A program made the translations under genes and the position numbers. From positions 186,001 through 250,000 of the forward strand of contig JAUIAP010000005.1 in the NCBI GenBank assembly GCA_030425205.1: a stretch of DNA of 64,000 nt. The letters run 5' to 3'. The stretch's first letter is position 1. Each line of letters begins with the position of its first letter. Under the pieces are notes generated by a model, which had not been told where the DNA came from, made no database searches, and saw nothing but the letters and a program-made list of their open reading frames with translations. Shown piece by piece: positions 7,505-15,815 of this stretch. The DNA comes from Anaerolineae bacterium. Lineage in GTDB: Bacteria; Chloroflexota; Anaerolineae; Promineifilales; Promineifilaceae.

Positions 7505-9901
7505 ATGTCTGAACGCCGCCTGCTCCAACTGATCCTGATCGCCACATTTTTGCTTGGTGCAATCTACGCAATCGTGAATCCTGTTTTTGAAGGCGGAGAC
7601 GAACTTTGGCACTATCCCATGGTGCAGCACTTGGCGAATGGGAATCCACTGCCTGTGCAGGTGTTTGACCCGAATGAGGCAGGTTTGTGGAAACAACAAG
7701 CCAGCCAACCACCGCTCTACTATTACGCCGCTGCCGCGTTGACCTTTTGGATCGACACCAGTGACATGGTCGAGAAACGTTGGGAAAATCCCCACGTTGA
7801 CAACGGCATTGTCACGCAAGATGGCAACATCAACTTGACGATTCACAATCCGAACTGGAACGCTTGGCAGGGGACATTGCTGGCTGTGCGGATTGTACGT
7901 TTTTTCTCTGTCCTGCTCGGAGTCATCACCGTCTACTTTACCTATCGCATCGCAAAATATGTTCCTGTCCAATCGGTTGGGGTGGGTCAGAAGTTGGATG
8001 AACGGTTTTCGGCCGATTCAGTAATAACCCGCAATCGCATCGTCGCATTGTTGGCCGCAGCAATGGTCGCATTTGTGCCCATGCGTTTGTTTGTCGGCGC
8101 GGCAGTGAACAACGACAACGGGATGATGGCGCTGGCAACAGTGGCGGTGTTTTTAATTGTTCGACTTGTTGAGCGCGCCTCACGACCCAGCGAGAGCAAA
8201 TCCCCACGCAATAATGGCATCGGAAACAGCAGTGTATATGCTGATGCGACATTAATCGGTCTGGTCATCGGTGCGGCCTGTCTGACAAAAATTGTGGGCG
8301 TCGGCTTGTTGCCGTTGGCGTTGGGGGGGATATTTATTGCAAACTGGCAGCGCGCACCGCGTCAACCGTTTGCCTTGCGCCTATATCTGCAAACGGCGGT
8401 GCAATTCTTGTACGTGTTTGCCGTTGCGTTTGTCGTTGCGGGCTGGTGGTACATTCGCAACGTGCAGCTTTACGACGATTGGCGGGGGTGGTCGGCATTT
8501 ATTGCCGTGCTGGGTGAACGACCGCAACCCGCGACGCTCGCACAACTATGGGATGAGCGCGTCGGGTTTATGCAGAGTTACTGGGGACTGTTTGGTGGGG
8601 TCAATGTGCCAATGGCGAACTGGATTTACACCGTTTTGAATGGCATGTTGATCGTCGGTCTGATCGGATTTGCGCTCTACGCCGTGCGGCAGGTCACCCA
8701 TTTCGCAAGAGCCAATAATTCAGTCAACAGCTCGGCAACTGATGGGATTGTGGCCAAAGCGATGCGTAGGCTGTTTGATTTTGCGGCGGCAAATTTTGCG
8801 ATTGTTTGCTGCCTCGTTTGGTTTGGCGCGGTCGTTTACGGGCTGATCGATTGGGCGACAACGACATGGAGCAGTCAGGGGCGGTTGGTGTTTGGGGCCT
8901 TGCAGGTTGAGATGGTGCTGCTGGCGACTGGATTGATCGGATTGGTTGGTCAACGGGTTGGAAAGTGGACGGCATTGGGCGTGGGGGGATTTATGTTTAC
9001 CATCGCGTTGCTAAGTCCATTTCTCTACATTTTTCCCGCCTATCGTCAGCCGCAACCAACAGTTGCCCAAGAAGTGCTGCCCGACGCTGTGACATTTGGA
9101 GATAGCATTCGTCTTAATTGGCATACGACAAATCTGGAAGCGCGACCCGGCGAACCGTTTGAACTGGTGGTCGATTGGGAGGTGTTGCAACCACTTCCCG
9201 AAAACTACTCGACCTTTATCCATCTAACCGATCCTGTTCTTAATACGCCAATTGCCCAACGTGATCGCTATCTTGGACAAGGATTAGTTGCAACCTCTTT
9301 TGCGGAGGTCGGCGTTTATACTGAAAAATATGTGATTGAGGTGCCGCGCACAGCGTTTGCGCCGTCGGTGTTGGATGTAAACGTGGGGTTGTATGATGTC
9401 GCAACAGAAATGCGCCTTTTGACCGATGCAGGCGCCGAATATATAACACTGTATGAACTCAATGTGTTGGAAGATGGACGCACATTTCCTAATCAAACAG
9501 AGATTAGTTTTGAGGAAGGGTTCCGATTGGTGGGGTATGAGTTGAGCGAACGCCGTCTACAAGCGGGGGAGACGCTCGACGTCACGCTCTATTTTTATGG
9601 AGAGACGGCTGTCGATTACTCGCTCACCGCACAGATCCTGAGTGAAGACGTGGTTGAAACGACGCGGTTTGGGGCGATGGATGTTGGGACAGGTAGTTCG
9701 TCATGGTCGGCCGATAATGTGCAGGAGATTCAGTTGAGTGTGCCAATTTCGGCCGAATCTCCTCCCAACGTCTACCGACTTGTGATAGGCTTATACACCC
9801 AACTCGAAGACGGCAGCTTCCGCAATCTGTCCCTGATGCAGGATGGCCGCATCACAAATGACAGCTTGTTGACGCTGACAAAGGTACGAATTGATGAGTA
9901 A
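7505..9901 (+). CDS. ArnT/PMT-like glycosyltransferase, membrane
   Basis: This protein of about 798 residues has an N-terminal GT-C region: first helix LLQLILIATFLLGAIYAIV, then NPVFEGGDELWHYPMVQHL, where an acidic residue follows the first helix as in PMT/ArnT enzymes, and QASQPPLYYYAAAAL. About ten to twelve membrane helices run to residue 540. The rest is a soluble beta-rich region with two similar sandwich units (LEARPGEPFELVVDWEVLQ and RLQAGETLDVTLYFYGE), resembling the C-terminal half of the protein at 2647. The enzyme should transfer a lipid-linked sugar outside the membrane; donor and acceptor are unknown. ATG 7505 is chosen because the homologous start MSERRLLQL follows it; the GGAGGAGG at 7479-7486 is rather far upstream. 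It overlaps the next gene by 8 bp, so the two are coupled. Confidence 0.75.
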   Translation: MSERRLLQLILIATFLLGAIYAIVNPVFEGGDELWHYPMVQHLANGNPLPVQVFDPNEAGLWKQQASQPPLYYYAAAALTFWIDTSDMVEKRWENPHVDNGIVTQDGNINLTIHNPNWNAWQGTLLAVRIVRFFSVLLGVITVYFTYRIAKYVPVQSVGVGQKLDERFSADSVITRNRIVALLAAAMVAFVPMRLFVGAAVNNDNGMMALATVAVFLIVRLVERASRPSESKSPRNNGIGNSSVYADATLIGLVIGAACLTKIVGVGLLPLALGGIFIANWQRAPRQPFALRLYLQTAVQFLYVFAVAFVVAGWWYIRNVQLYDDWRGWSAFIAVLGERPQPATLAQLWDERVGFMQSYWGLFGGVNVPMANWIYTVLNGMLIVGLIGFALYAVRQVTHFARANNSVNSSATDGIVAKAMRRLFDFAAANFAIVCCLVWFGAVVYGLIDWATTTWSSQGRLVFGALQVEMVLLATGLIGLVGQRVGKWTALGVGGFMFTIALLSPFLYIFPAYRQPQPTVAQEVLPDAVTFGDSIRLNWHTTNLEARPGEPFELVVDWEVLQPLPENYSTFIHLTDPVLNTPIAQRDRYLGQGLVATSFAEVGVYTEKYVIEVPRTAFAPSVLDVNVGLYDVATEMRLLTDAGAEYITLYELNVLEDGRTFPNQTEISFEEGFRLVGYELSERRLQAGETLDVTLYFYGETAVDYSLTAQILSEDVVETTRFGAMDVGTGSSSWSADNVQEIQLSVPISAESPPNVYRLVIGLYTQLEDGSFRNLSLMQDGRITNDSLLTLTKVRIDE

Positions 9902-11426
9902 ACAGAGCGTAGTGAAAGGTGAACAGACGGCGGTGAACAGTCGTGCAGAAGGATTGCTGCGCTGGCGTGGTAAGGACTTTCTTTCCCCGACAAATTCGAT
10001 CGCTGTTGCGCTGCTTGCCGCGTTGATTGCGCTCCAGATGGGACTCATCATTGCATTTGGCACATGGCTGGCGGGAGCGGCCGTGATTGTCGGAATCATT
10101 GGCGCGTGGATTGTACTGCGCGATATGGAGCTTGCGCTGTGGGCGACGATTGGCGTGATTTGCCTCTTGCCCTTTGCGACGTTGCCTGTCGATATTGGGT
10201 TGACCCCCACATTCTTGGATGTTGGATTGGGCGCATTTGTAGGCGTATGGTTGCTGCGTTTGGTGACGGGCCAACAGCGGCGTGTCGTCACCGCTCCCAT
10301 CACGCTCCCAATTATCATTTTTCTGATTATCGCCATCTTCGCGTTTATCTTTGGGCTGCAAAATGGGGCGTTTTCACCGACGCTTGCCCGCAAATTTGCT
10401 GAGCTGCTCTTGAGTATTGGACTAGTGATCGTCGTCGTGGACTACTGTCGTAATTGGGAACGCCTAGAGCGTGTGGTCAAAATTATGCTGTATGGTGGGG
10501 GTGCAGCCGCATTTGTAGCGATTACATTTTGGGTGCTGCCCGACGACTTAACGAACGATATTTTGAACGTGCTGACACGGCTCGGTTATCCTGGCGGCTG
10601 GGTCATTCGTTACATTGAGGAAAATCCCGAACTGAGCGAACGGGCGATTGGCACGTCAATTGATCCAAATGCGTTAGGAGGTCTGTTAACGCTGTTTGGT
10701 GCACTGGCCGTGCCGCAAGCGATGGCGAAGAAGTCACTCGTCCCACGCAGTCATGCGTTAGTGATCACGGGCATGATCCTGCTTGCCATTTTGCTGACGT
10801 TCTCGCGGGGCGCATTCTTGGCAATTGGTGCGGGAATCGGTTACGTTGCCGTCTTGCGCTATCGTAAGCTGATTCCGTATGGGATTGCGGGAGTTGCGCT
10901 GCTGTTTGTGTTGCCGTTTACGCAAGCGTATGTGGTGCGGCTTGTGCAGGGGTTGACGTTTTTTGACTTCTACAACACCGATCTCGCCTCTCAAATGCGG
11001 ATTGGTGAGTTTCAAGATGCGTGGGCGTTGATCGTGCGCTACCCACTGTTTGGGGTCGGGTTTTCGGGGTCGCCCGACATCGATCTCTATCTTGGTGTGG
11101 CGAACGTCTATTTGAGTATCGGCCAGCAAATGGGGTTTGTGGGGCTGGCTGCATTTGTGGCGATTATGCTGGTGCTTTTTGGCTATGCGTTTTTGAACAA
11201 GAACTTTTTTGCCAATAGTGAGCGTTTTGACCCGCTGTGGATGGGTCTACACGCGGCGATCGTCGCAGGGTTGGCGGCAGGTCTATTCGACCACTACTTG
11301 TTTAATACCGAGTTTCACCATACGGTGACGGCGTTCTGGTTGATTTTAGGGTTGGCGGTGGCGGCTACGCGCTTGGGGGCAATATCGGCCGATCTAGAAA
11401 CGCAACAAATTGCCGATTCGCAATAG
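9894..11426 (+). CDS. O-antigen ligase/polymerase-like membrane protein
   Basis: About 510 residues with ten to twelve predicted membrane helices. The typical Wzy_C/WaaL features are present: a large outside loop followed by ILLTFSRGAFLAIG, a conserved Arg in the SRG motif, then ALIVRYPLFGVGFSG, which matches the P-x-x-G-x-G motif of O-antigen ligases, and YLSIGQQMGFVGLAAF. The protein probably joins or polymerises lipid-linked glycans outside the membrane, matching the upstream ArnT-like transferase that it overlaps (ATGAGTAA, 9894-9901). A Rho-independent terminator follows at 11464. The first 20 residues (KQSVVKGEQTAVNSRAEG) look like translated intergenic repeat words and may not be conserved. 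Confidence 0.8.
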   Translation: MSKQSVVKGEQTAVNSRAEGLLRWRGKDFLSPTNSIAVALLAALIALQMGLIIAFGTWLAGAAVIVGIIGAWIVLRDMELALWATIGVICLLPFATLPVDIGLTPTFLDVGLGAFVGVWLLRLVTGQQRRVVTAPITLPIIIFLIIAIFAFIFGLQNGAFSPTLARKFAELLLSIGLVIVVVDYCRNWERLERVVKIMLYGGGAAAFVAITFWVLPDDLTNDILNVLTRLGYPGGWVIRYIEENPELSERAIGTSIDPNALGGLLTLFGALAVPQAMAKKSLVPRSHALVITGMILLAILLTFSRGAFLAIGAGIGYVAVLRYRKLIPYGIAGVALLFVLPFTQAYVVRLVQGLTFFDFYNTDLASQMRIGEFQDAWALIVRYPLFGVGFSGSPDIDLYLGVANVYLSIGQQMGFVGLAAFVAIMLVLFGYAFLNKNFFANSERFDPLWMGLHAAIVAGLAAGLFDHYLFNTEFHHTVTAFWLILGLAVAATRLGAISADLETQQIADSQ

Positions 11427-11463
11427 ATTACTCCCTCCTCAATCACAATAGATCGAAGCCAAG

Positions 11464-11489
11464 AAAGCACCCTCAGCGGGTGCTTTTTT
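11464..11489 (+). terminator. Rho-independent terminator after the O-antigen ligase gene
   Basis: AAAGCACCC at 11464-11472 pairs with GGGTGCTTT at 11478-11486 around TCAGC and is followed by further T residues. It ends the operon formed by the genes at 7505 and 9894. Confidence 0.85.
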
Positions 11490-11511
11490 GCTGCTCTGAC
11501 CAAACGCTTAC

Positions 11512-11569
11512 GTGACAAGTGGACGACCGTCCGCTATGATACTGCATGTAAACGGACGAACGTCCACTT
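11512..11569 (+). promoter_or_regulatory. yceI-type promoter with two operator palindromes
   Basis: A -35 GTGACA (11512-11517) and a -10 TATGAT (11535-11540) are separated by exactly 17 bp. Two copies of the dyad GGACGNNCGTCC lie at 11521-11532 (spacer of the promoter) and 11554-11565 (just after the expected start site). The symmetry extends outward as AAGTGGACG on the left and CGTCCACTT on the right. This is the shape of a TetR-type or similar repressor operator. No such regulator gene lies in the window. Confidence 0.7.
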
Positions 11570-11613
11570 GAACAAGAAAAAATTTTCCCAATCGGGAATA
11601 GGAGTAAATAGAT

Positions 11614-12159
11614 ATGGCATGGCAAATTGACACAGCACACTCAGAAATTACTTTTAGCGTACGTCACATGATGATCTCAAAAGCACGTGGTCGTTTTGAC
11701 GAGTTTGGCGGCACGATTAACTTTGATGAAGAGAATCCTTCCGCATCGACCGTTGACGTGACCATCCAAGCAGATAGCATCAACACGCGCAACGATGATC
11801 GGGACGGACACTTGAAATCGGCCGATTTCCTTAACGTCGCAGAATATCCAACCATCACGTTCACCAGCACAAAGGTGACACCAACGGATGATGATGAAGG
11901 TAAATTGACGGGCAACTTGACAATTGCAGGCGTTACAAAAGAGGTGACGCTCGATGTTGAATATGCGGGTCAAGCGTTAAGCCCATGGGGAGCGACAAGC
12001 GCAGGCTTCAGCGGCTCAACCAAAATTGACCGCCGTGACTTTGGCTTGACATGGAATGCGGCATTGGAAACGGGTGGCGTTCTCGTTGGGAACGACATCA
12101 AGATCGAGATTGAGCTGGAATTGGTTAAGCAAGAAACGGCTGAGGCTGTTCTCGCATAG
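11614..12159 (+). CDS. YceI-family protein
   Basis: This 181-residue protein is a single YceI domain: WQIDTAHSEITFSVRHMMISKARGRF, then NDDRDGHLKSADFLN and a typical LTIAGVTKEVTLDVE segment. YceI proteins are lipocalin-like barrels that bind polyisoprenoids or similar lipids, and many are induced by stress. No signal peptide is visible, so this copy appears cytoplasmic, unlike E. coli YceI. AGGAG sits about 10 bp before the ATG. The promoter carries two repressor palindromes, which suggests tight repression with induction by an unknown signal. A bidirectional terminator separates it from the convergent Fur-family gene. Confidence 0.9.
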   Translation: MAWQIDTAHSEITFSVRHMMISKARGRFDEFGGTINFDEENPSASTVDVTIQADSINTRNDDRDGHLKSADFLNVAEYPTITFTSTKVTPTDDDEGKLTGNLTIAGVTKEVTLDVEYAGQALSPWGATSAGFSGSTKIDRRDFGLTWNAALETGGVLVGNDIKIEIELELVKQETAEAVLA

Positions 12160-12199
12160 CACGACAACGCGACGCGGTCGATTTTGTAACTAACACCGA

Positions 12200-12227
12200 A
12201 GGTCTGTCAATCTGACAGACCTTTTTT
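12200..12227. terminator. Bidirectional terminator between convergent genes
   Basis: AGGTCTGTCA (12200-12209) pairs with TGACAGACCT (12213-12222) around ATC and is followed by T residues. It lies between the YceI gene (plus) and the Fur-family gene (minus), so it could serve both, though the T run favours the plus strand. Confidence 0.8.
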
Positions 12228-12231
12228 GATC

Positions 12232-12654
12232 CTATGCTTGGCAATCGGCGCAGAGTCCGTAAATTTCGAGTAGGTGTCCCGCGATTTGGAATTGATGGCG
12301 GGACGCAAGCTGTTGGCTGAGATCGTCGGCAAGGCTACAGTCATGAAATTCGACTGTGGTGTCGCAGTTCATGCAGACGAGATGATGGTGATGCCCGTCT
12401 TCAAGCAAGACAAAATGAGCGGCTCCGCTCCCTTGATAAATCGGCCGAACAATCCCAATTTCCGCCAACAAATCCAGCGTTCGGAAGACCGTCATACGAC
12501 CCACACGCGCCCCATTTTCGCGTAGTGATTCGTAGAGCGCATCGGCCGAAACATGCCCCTCTGTCGTCAATAATCCGACGATCACTTCACGACGTGTCGC
12601 CGTCGGCCGATGTCCTGCCGCTGTCAGTCTTGCTTCTATTTGTTCTGTATTCAT
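12232..12654 (-). CDS. Fur-family metal regulator (Zur/Fur-like)
   Basis: This 140-residue protein has an N-terminal winged helix (HRPTATRREVIVGLL, then GRMTVFRTLDLLAEIGIV) and a dimerisation/metal domain with the regulatory motif DGHHHHLVC-MNC and a C-terminal CADC pair, which form a structural zinc site of the C-x2-C type. It is the third gene of a metal ABC operon and its start overlaps the permease stop by 4 bp. The gene order fits a Zur- or Mur-type repressor controlling its own transporter. The metal cannot be fixed from sequence. A dyad at 14324-14338 is a candidate operator. Confidence 0.85.
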   Translation of the reverse strand: MNTEQIEARLTAAGHRPTATRREVIVGLLTTEGHVSADALYESLRENGARVGRMTVFRTLDLLAEIGIVRPIYQGSGAAHFVLLEDGHHHHLVCMNCDTTVEFHDCSLADDLSQQLASRHQFQIAGHLLEIYGLCADCQA

Positions 12655-13484
12655 CTGCTCAACCCTCTTAAGCGACCACGCTCTGGTGCAAACAGAAACG
12701 CGATCCCAAAAAACAACGTGGCAACTAAGACGACCGCTGGCCCCGATGCGATGTTCATATAAAAGGAGGCATACAAACCGATTGCGCCAGACAGTGCACC
12801 GATCAGCGCGCCGACCATCATCATGGGCAGTAGACGTCGTGTGAAGAATGAGGCTGCTGCGGCTGGCGTTACGATCATTGCCAACATCAATGATACGCCA
12901 ACTGCCTGTAATGCCACCACAATTGTGACAGCGATTAAGTTTAGGAGCAGATAGTCAAAGACCCGCACGGGAAGACGCAGTGTGCGTGCCAGCGTTTTGT
13001 CAAACGAGACGACCTGTAACTCCTTGAAAAAGAGCGCAACAAGCAGCAGCACGCCGATGCTGAGTCCAAACATCGTCCAGAGATCGGTCGCTGTGACCCC
13101 CAACAAATTGCCGAAGAGGAAATGGGTTAAATCGACTGCATATCCTTCCGTGGCCGAGAGCATGGCAATCCCGAGCGCAAACGCCCCGGCGAAAATTACG
13201 CCAATCGCTGAATCCTCACGTAGCACGTCCCGTTCGCTCAACGCTCCAATCCCGAACGCCGTTAACACCCCCATCACCAACGCCCCAATCACTAGTGGAA
13301 TCCCTAACAAAAATGCCACGACAACGCCGGGCAGGATAATGTGTGCCAGTGCATCCCCTAAAAACGCCATCCCGCGCAGCACGACATACGTTCCCAAAAT
13401 GGGACATAGCACGCCAACGAGTAGCGCGGCAAGCAGGGCGCGTTGGAAAAAGGTGTAGGTCAGCGGGTCGGTGAGAAAAGACAT
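12651..13484 (-). CDS. Metal ABC transporter permease (ZnuB/TroC family)
   Basis: This 277-residue protein has eight to nine hydrophobic segments and typical ABC-3 permease features: LLVGVLCPILGTYVVLRGMAFLGDALAHIILPG, where the FLGDALAH region is the family signature, and later LLLNLIAVTIVVALQAVGVSLMLAMIVTPAAAA. With the ATPase at 13530 it should import Zn, Mn or Fe. The solute-binding protein normally encoded with these genes is absent from the operon and from the window. Spacing to the ATPase is 45 bp and includes word-like sequence (GTGAGCAGTGAGGCAGCAGA) of the intergenic repeat kind. Confidence 0.9.
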   Translation of the reverse strand: MSFLTDPLTYTFFQRALLAALLVGVLCPILGTYVVLRGMAFLGDALAHIILPGVVVAFLLGIPLVIGALVMGVLTAFGIGALSERDVLREDSAIGVIFAGAFALGIAMLSATEGYAVDLTHFLFGNLLGVTATDLWTMFGLSIGVLLLVALFFKELQVVSFDKTLARTLRLPVRVFDYLLLNLIAVTIVVALQAVGVSLMLAMIVTPAAAASFFTRRLLPMMMVGALIGALSGAIGLYASFYMNIASGPAVVLVATLFFGIAFLFAPERGRLRGLSR

Positions 13485-13529
13485 TTAGTGAGCAGTGAGG
13501 CAGCAGACAGACCATTGGCTGTTTACTAA

Positions 13530-14321
13530 CTAGTGGTTGCAGCAGGTATCGGCAATAATGATGTCGTCGCGTGTGTGAAGATGGCTGCTGTAGGCGTTGG
13601 TGAGATTTTCGGCCGATAAGACCCGTGCCGCATCGCCCAGCGCAATTAGCTCGGTGTTGAGCAGAAGTACTTGGTCGAAGCGTTGCGCCGCGAGGTTCAG
13701 ATCGTGGGTGGCGACAATGGTCGAGATGCCCACATCATCGAGAATGGTGAAAAACTGCTCTTGACTCGGAATGTCAAGGCCAGCGAGTGGCTCATCCATC
13801 AGCAGTAGTTCTGCCTCTTGCGCCAGTGCGCGGGCGATGAAAATGCGCTGCTGTTGACCGCCAGACAGCTCACCAATCTGCTTGTCGGCGAGATGTGTTG
13901 CGTTGACGCGCTCCAAGCTCGCTTGCACAATGTCGCGGTCATGACGGCGCGGCCAGCGGAACAGCCCAATCCGACCAATGCGCCCCATCATGACGACATC
14001 ACGCACGCTGACGGGAAAACTCCAGTCGATATTTTTGCGTTGTGGGACGTATGCGATACAGAGATGGTCGTTTGGGTCTGTGCCGTAGAGGGTGACTTTG
14101 CCAGAATTCGGCCGAATTTCGCCCGCGATCAGCTTAAACAGCGTGCTTTTCCCCGCCCCATTCGGCCCCACGACGGCGATCTGCTCCCCTTGATGCAGGG
14201 TAAAGGTCAAATCGTGCAGTGCAACTGTATCGCCATAGCGTACCGTCACGTTTTCAGCGTGAAAGAGAGGGGCTTCTGGTGTATGAGGGATGCCGTAAGC
14301 TGGTTTTTGCAAGCGTTCCAT
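13530..14321 (-). CDS. Metal ABC transporter ATP-binding protein (ZnuC/TroB family)
   Basis: A 263-residue ABC ATPase. Walker A is GPNGAGKST (about residue 56), the Q-loop lies in CIAYVPQRKNIDW, the signature is LSGGQQQR, and Walker B is ELLLMDEP with the H-loop in VATHDL. YVPQRKxIDWxFPVxVxDVV is typical of the Mn/Zn/Fe chelate importers. The C-terminal tail is unusual: HLHTRDDIIIADTCCNH, rich in His and Cys, which may bind metal. It is the first gene of the operon with the permease and the Fur-family regulator. TATAAA lies 8 bp before the ATG, so the mRNA has almost no leader. Confidence 0.9.
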   Translation of the reverse strand: MERLQKPAYGIPHTPEAPLFHAENVTVRYGDTVALHDLTFTLHQGEQIAVVGPNGAGKSTLFKLIAGEIRPNSGKVTLYGTDPNDHLCIAYVPQRKNIDWSFPVSVRDVVMMGRIGRIGLFRWPRRHDRDIVQASLERVNATHLADKQIGELSGGQQQRIFIARALAQEAELLLMDEPLAGLDIPSQEQFFTILDDVGISTIVATHDLNLAAQRFDQVLLLNTELIALGDAARVLSAENLTNAYSSHLHTRDDIIIADTCCNH

Positions 14322-14323
14322 AT

Positions 14324-14338
14324 TGATATTTTATACCA
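14324..14338 (-). promoter_or_regulatory. Candidate metal-regulator operator over the -10 box
   Basis: The minus strand reads TGGTATAAAATATCA, an imperfect dyad (TG-N-TAT, central AAA, ATA-N-CA) that contains the -10 TATAAA. Its position over the promoter of an operon encoding a Fur-family protein makes autoregulation plausible. The match to any known box is only partial. Confidence 0.4.
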
Positions 14339-14447
14339 TTACACCAGCTCTGCAATAGGTGGCTAATTAGATTTAGTCGCGCGGCACCATCAACTAATGT
14401 AATCAAGCGGGTTTGCAGACCCAAACCTTATAGGAATCGCTCTGGAA

Positions 14448-15815
14448 TTACGCATCGCTGTTTACTTCATCACTGTCCGCTGCTTCCTGTTCGCGCTTTC
14501 CCGTCTGCTGCATTCTCTCCCAACCGCTTCCCAAGTTCAAATCGCGCTGCGGGAATGGAATCTCGATCTTGTTTTCGGCGAGAACCTTCCAAACGAGAAA
14601 GTGCAGATCGCTTTTGACACGTGGTGTGTTAAATGCTTCACTGATCCAACCGAGCAGACGAAAGTTCAGACTTGAATCCCCAAACGCGATAAACTGCACA
14701 ATAGGGGTTGGATTGTCGAGTACGTCGGGATGACCGTTCGCAGCCTCAAGTAGCAATTCACGCACCTGTTCAGGATCGCTATCGTAGCTCACACCCACCT
14801 CAATCGGTACGCGCACAAGGCGATCTGTTTTTGTGTAGGTCGTGAATTGAGATGAGAGAAAGTTCTCGTTTGGGACGATGATTTCTACGTTGTCGTAGGT
14901 TCGGACAACGGTTGAGCGGATATTCAGACGCTCAACGACACCGATTTCGTCGCTGATTTTAACGATGTCGCCGGGCCGCAGCGACTGCTCAAACAGCAAA
15001 ATAAGTCCGCTGAAAAAGTTGCTGACAATGGTTTGCAGGCCAAACCCAATGCCGATAGAAAGGCCGCCGCCAATCAGGGCAAAGGTTGAGAGATCGAAGC
15101 CGAGCGCACGAAAGGCAAACAAGATGCCGAAACCGATGATGGCATATCGGCCGATTGTTGTCACCGTGTTGGTCACCCCCGGCGTTGTGCTGGTGCGATT
15201 GCCCAATGTGCGAACGATCACCTCCTGCGCCAACCATGCCAGTGTGATAAAGATGTAGAGAACAAAGATCGCGCCAAAAATTTGTCCAACCGTGAAGGTG
15301 ATGTCGAACAAGTCAAAGATTGGGAAGTTGGCAAGCGTTGAAAGTGAACCGACGAAGTTATTAAAGAGGCGCGTGACGATCAGGAAGACGAGAACGGGAA
15401 GCAGAATGCGCGAGCGATAGATGTTCGTTTCGTCTGAACCCAACCGCAACGACAATAACGCGAGAACCACCTGATAGACCAGCACAAACCAGAAAATAAC
15501 CAGTGAGTCGGCTAATAACCCAACGATAAATCCCTGTCTCCCCAGAACACTAACCGACAGATACCCCATGATCAACGTCAATACAGAGAAGTCGATGTAA
15601 GTGACAGCGCGGATACCGCGCTCTCTATCACCGCTAAATCGGCGTCGGATATAGGGGTCTAACGTCATCGTGATGACCCAACTTGCCAAGATGATTCCGA
15701 ACAGTGCCAACAGTTGCCGCTGCACAATCGGCCGTTGTAACAATATCCACAACGTTTTGAACTGCTGCAACAGAATATCGACGCTTGGACTGGGTTGTGT
15801 TATCCCATCATTCAT
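14448..15815 (-). CDS. MscS-type mechanosensitive channel
   Basis: This 455-residue protein has about five or six membrane helices. The last matches the MscS pore helix: FALIGGGLSIGIGFGLQTIVSNFFSGLILLFEQSLRPGDIV, with the Gly/Ala-rich packing face. The cytoplasmic beta domain (VVERLNIRSTVVRTYDNVEIIVPN) and the alpha-beta cage (VSYDSDPEQVRELLLEAA) follow, ending with EIPFPQRDLNLGSGW, the usual MscS C-terminal motif. It opens under hypo-osmotic stress to release solutes. It overlaps the upstream solute-binding protein gene by 8 bp, so the two are co-translated, an unusual pairing. Confidence 0.9.
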   Translation of the reverse strand: MNDGITQPSPSVDILLQQFKTLWILLQRPIVQRQLLALFGIILASWVITMTLDPYIRRRFSGDRERGIRAVTYIDFSVLTLIMGYLSVSVLGRQGFIVGLLADSLVIFWFVLVYQVVLALLSLRLGSDETNIYRSRILLPVLVFLIVTRLFNNFVGSLSTLANFPIFDLFDITFTVGQIFGAIFVLYIFITLAWLAQEVIVRTLGNRTSTTPGVTNTVTTIGRYAIIGFGILFAFRALGFDLSTFALIGGGLSIGIGFGLQTIVSNFFSGLILLFEQSLRPGDIVKISDEIGVVERLNIRSTVVRTYDNVEIIVPNENFLSSQFTTYTKTDRLVRVPIEVGVSYDSDPEQVRELLLEAANGHPDVLDNPTPIVQFIAFGDSSLNFRLLGWISEAFNTPRVKSDLHFLVWKVLAENKIEIPFPQRDLNLGSGWERMQQTGKREQEAADSDEVNSDA

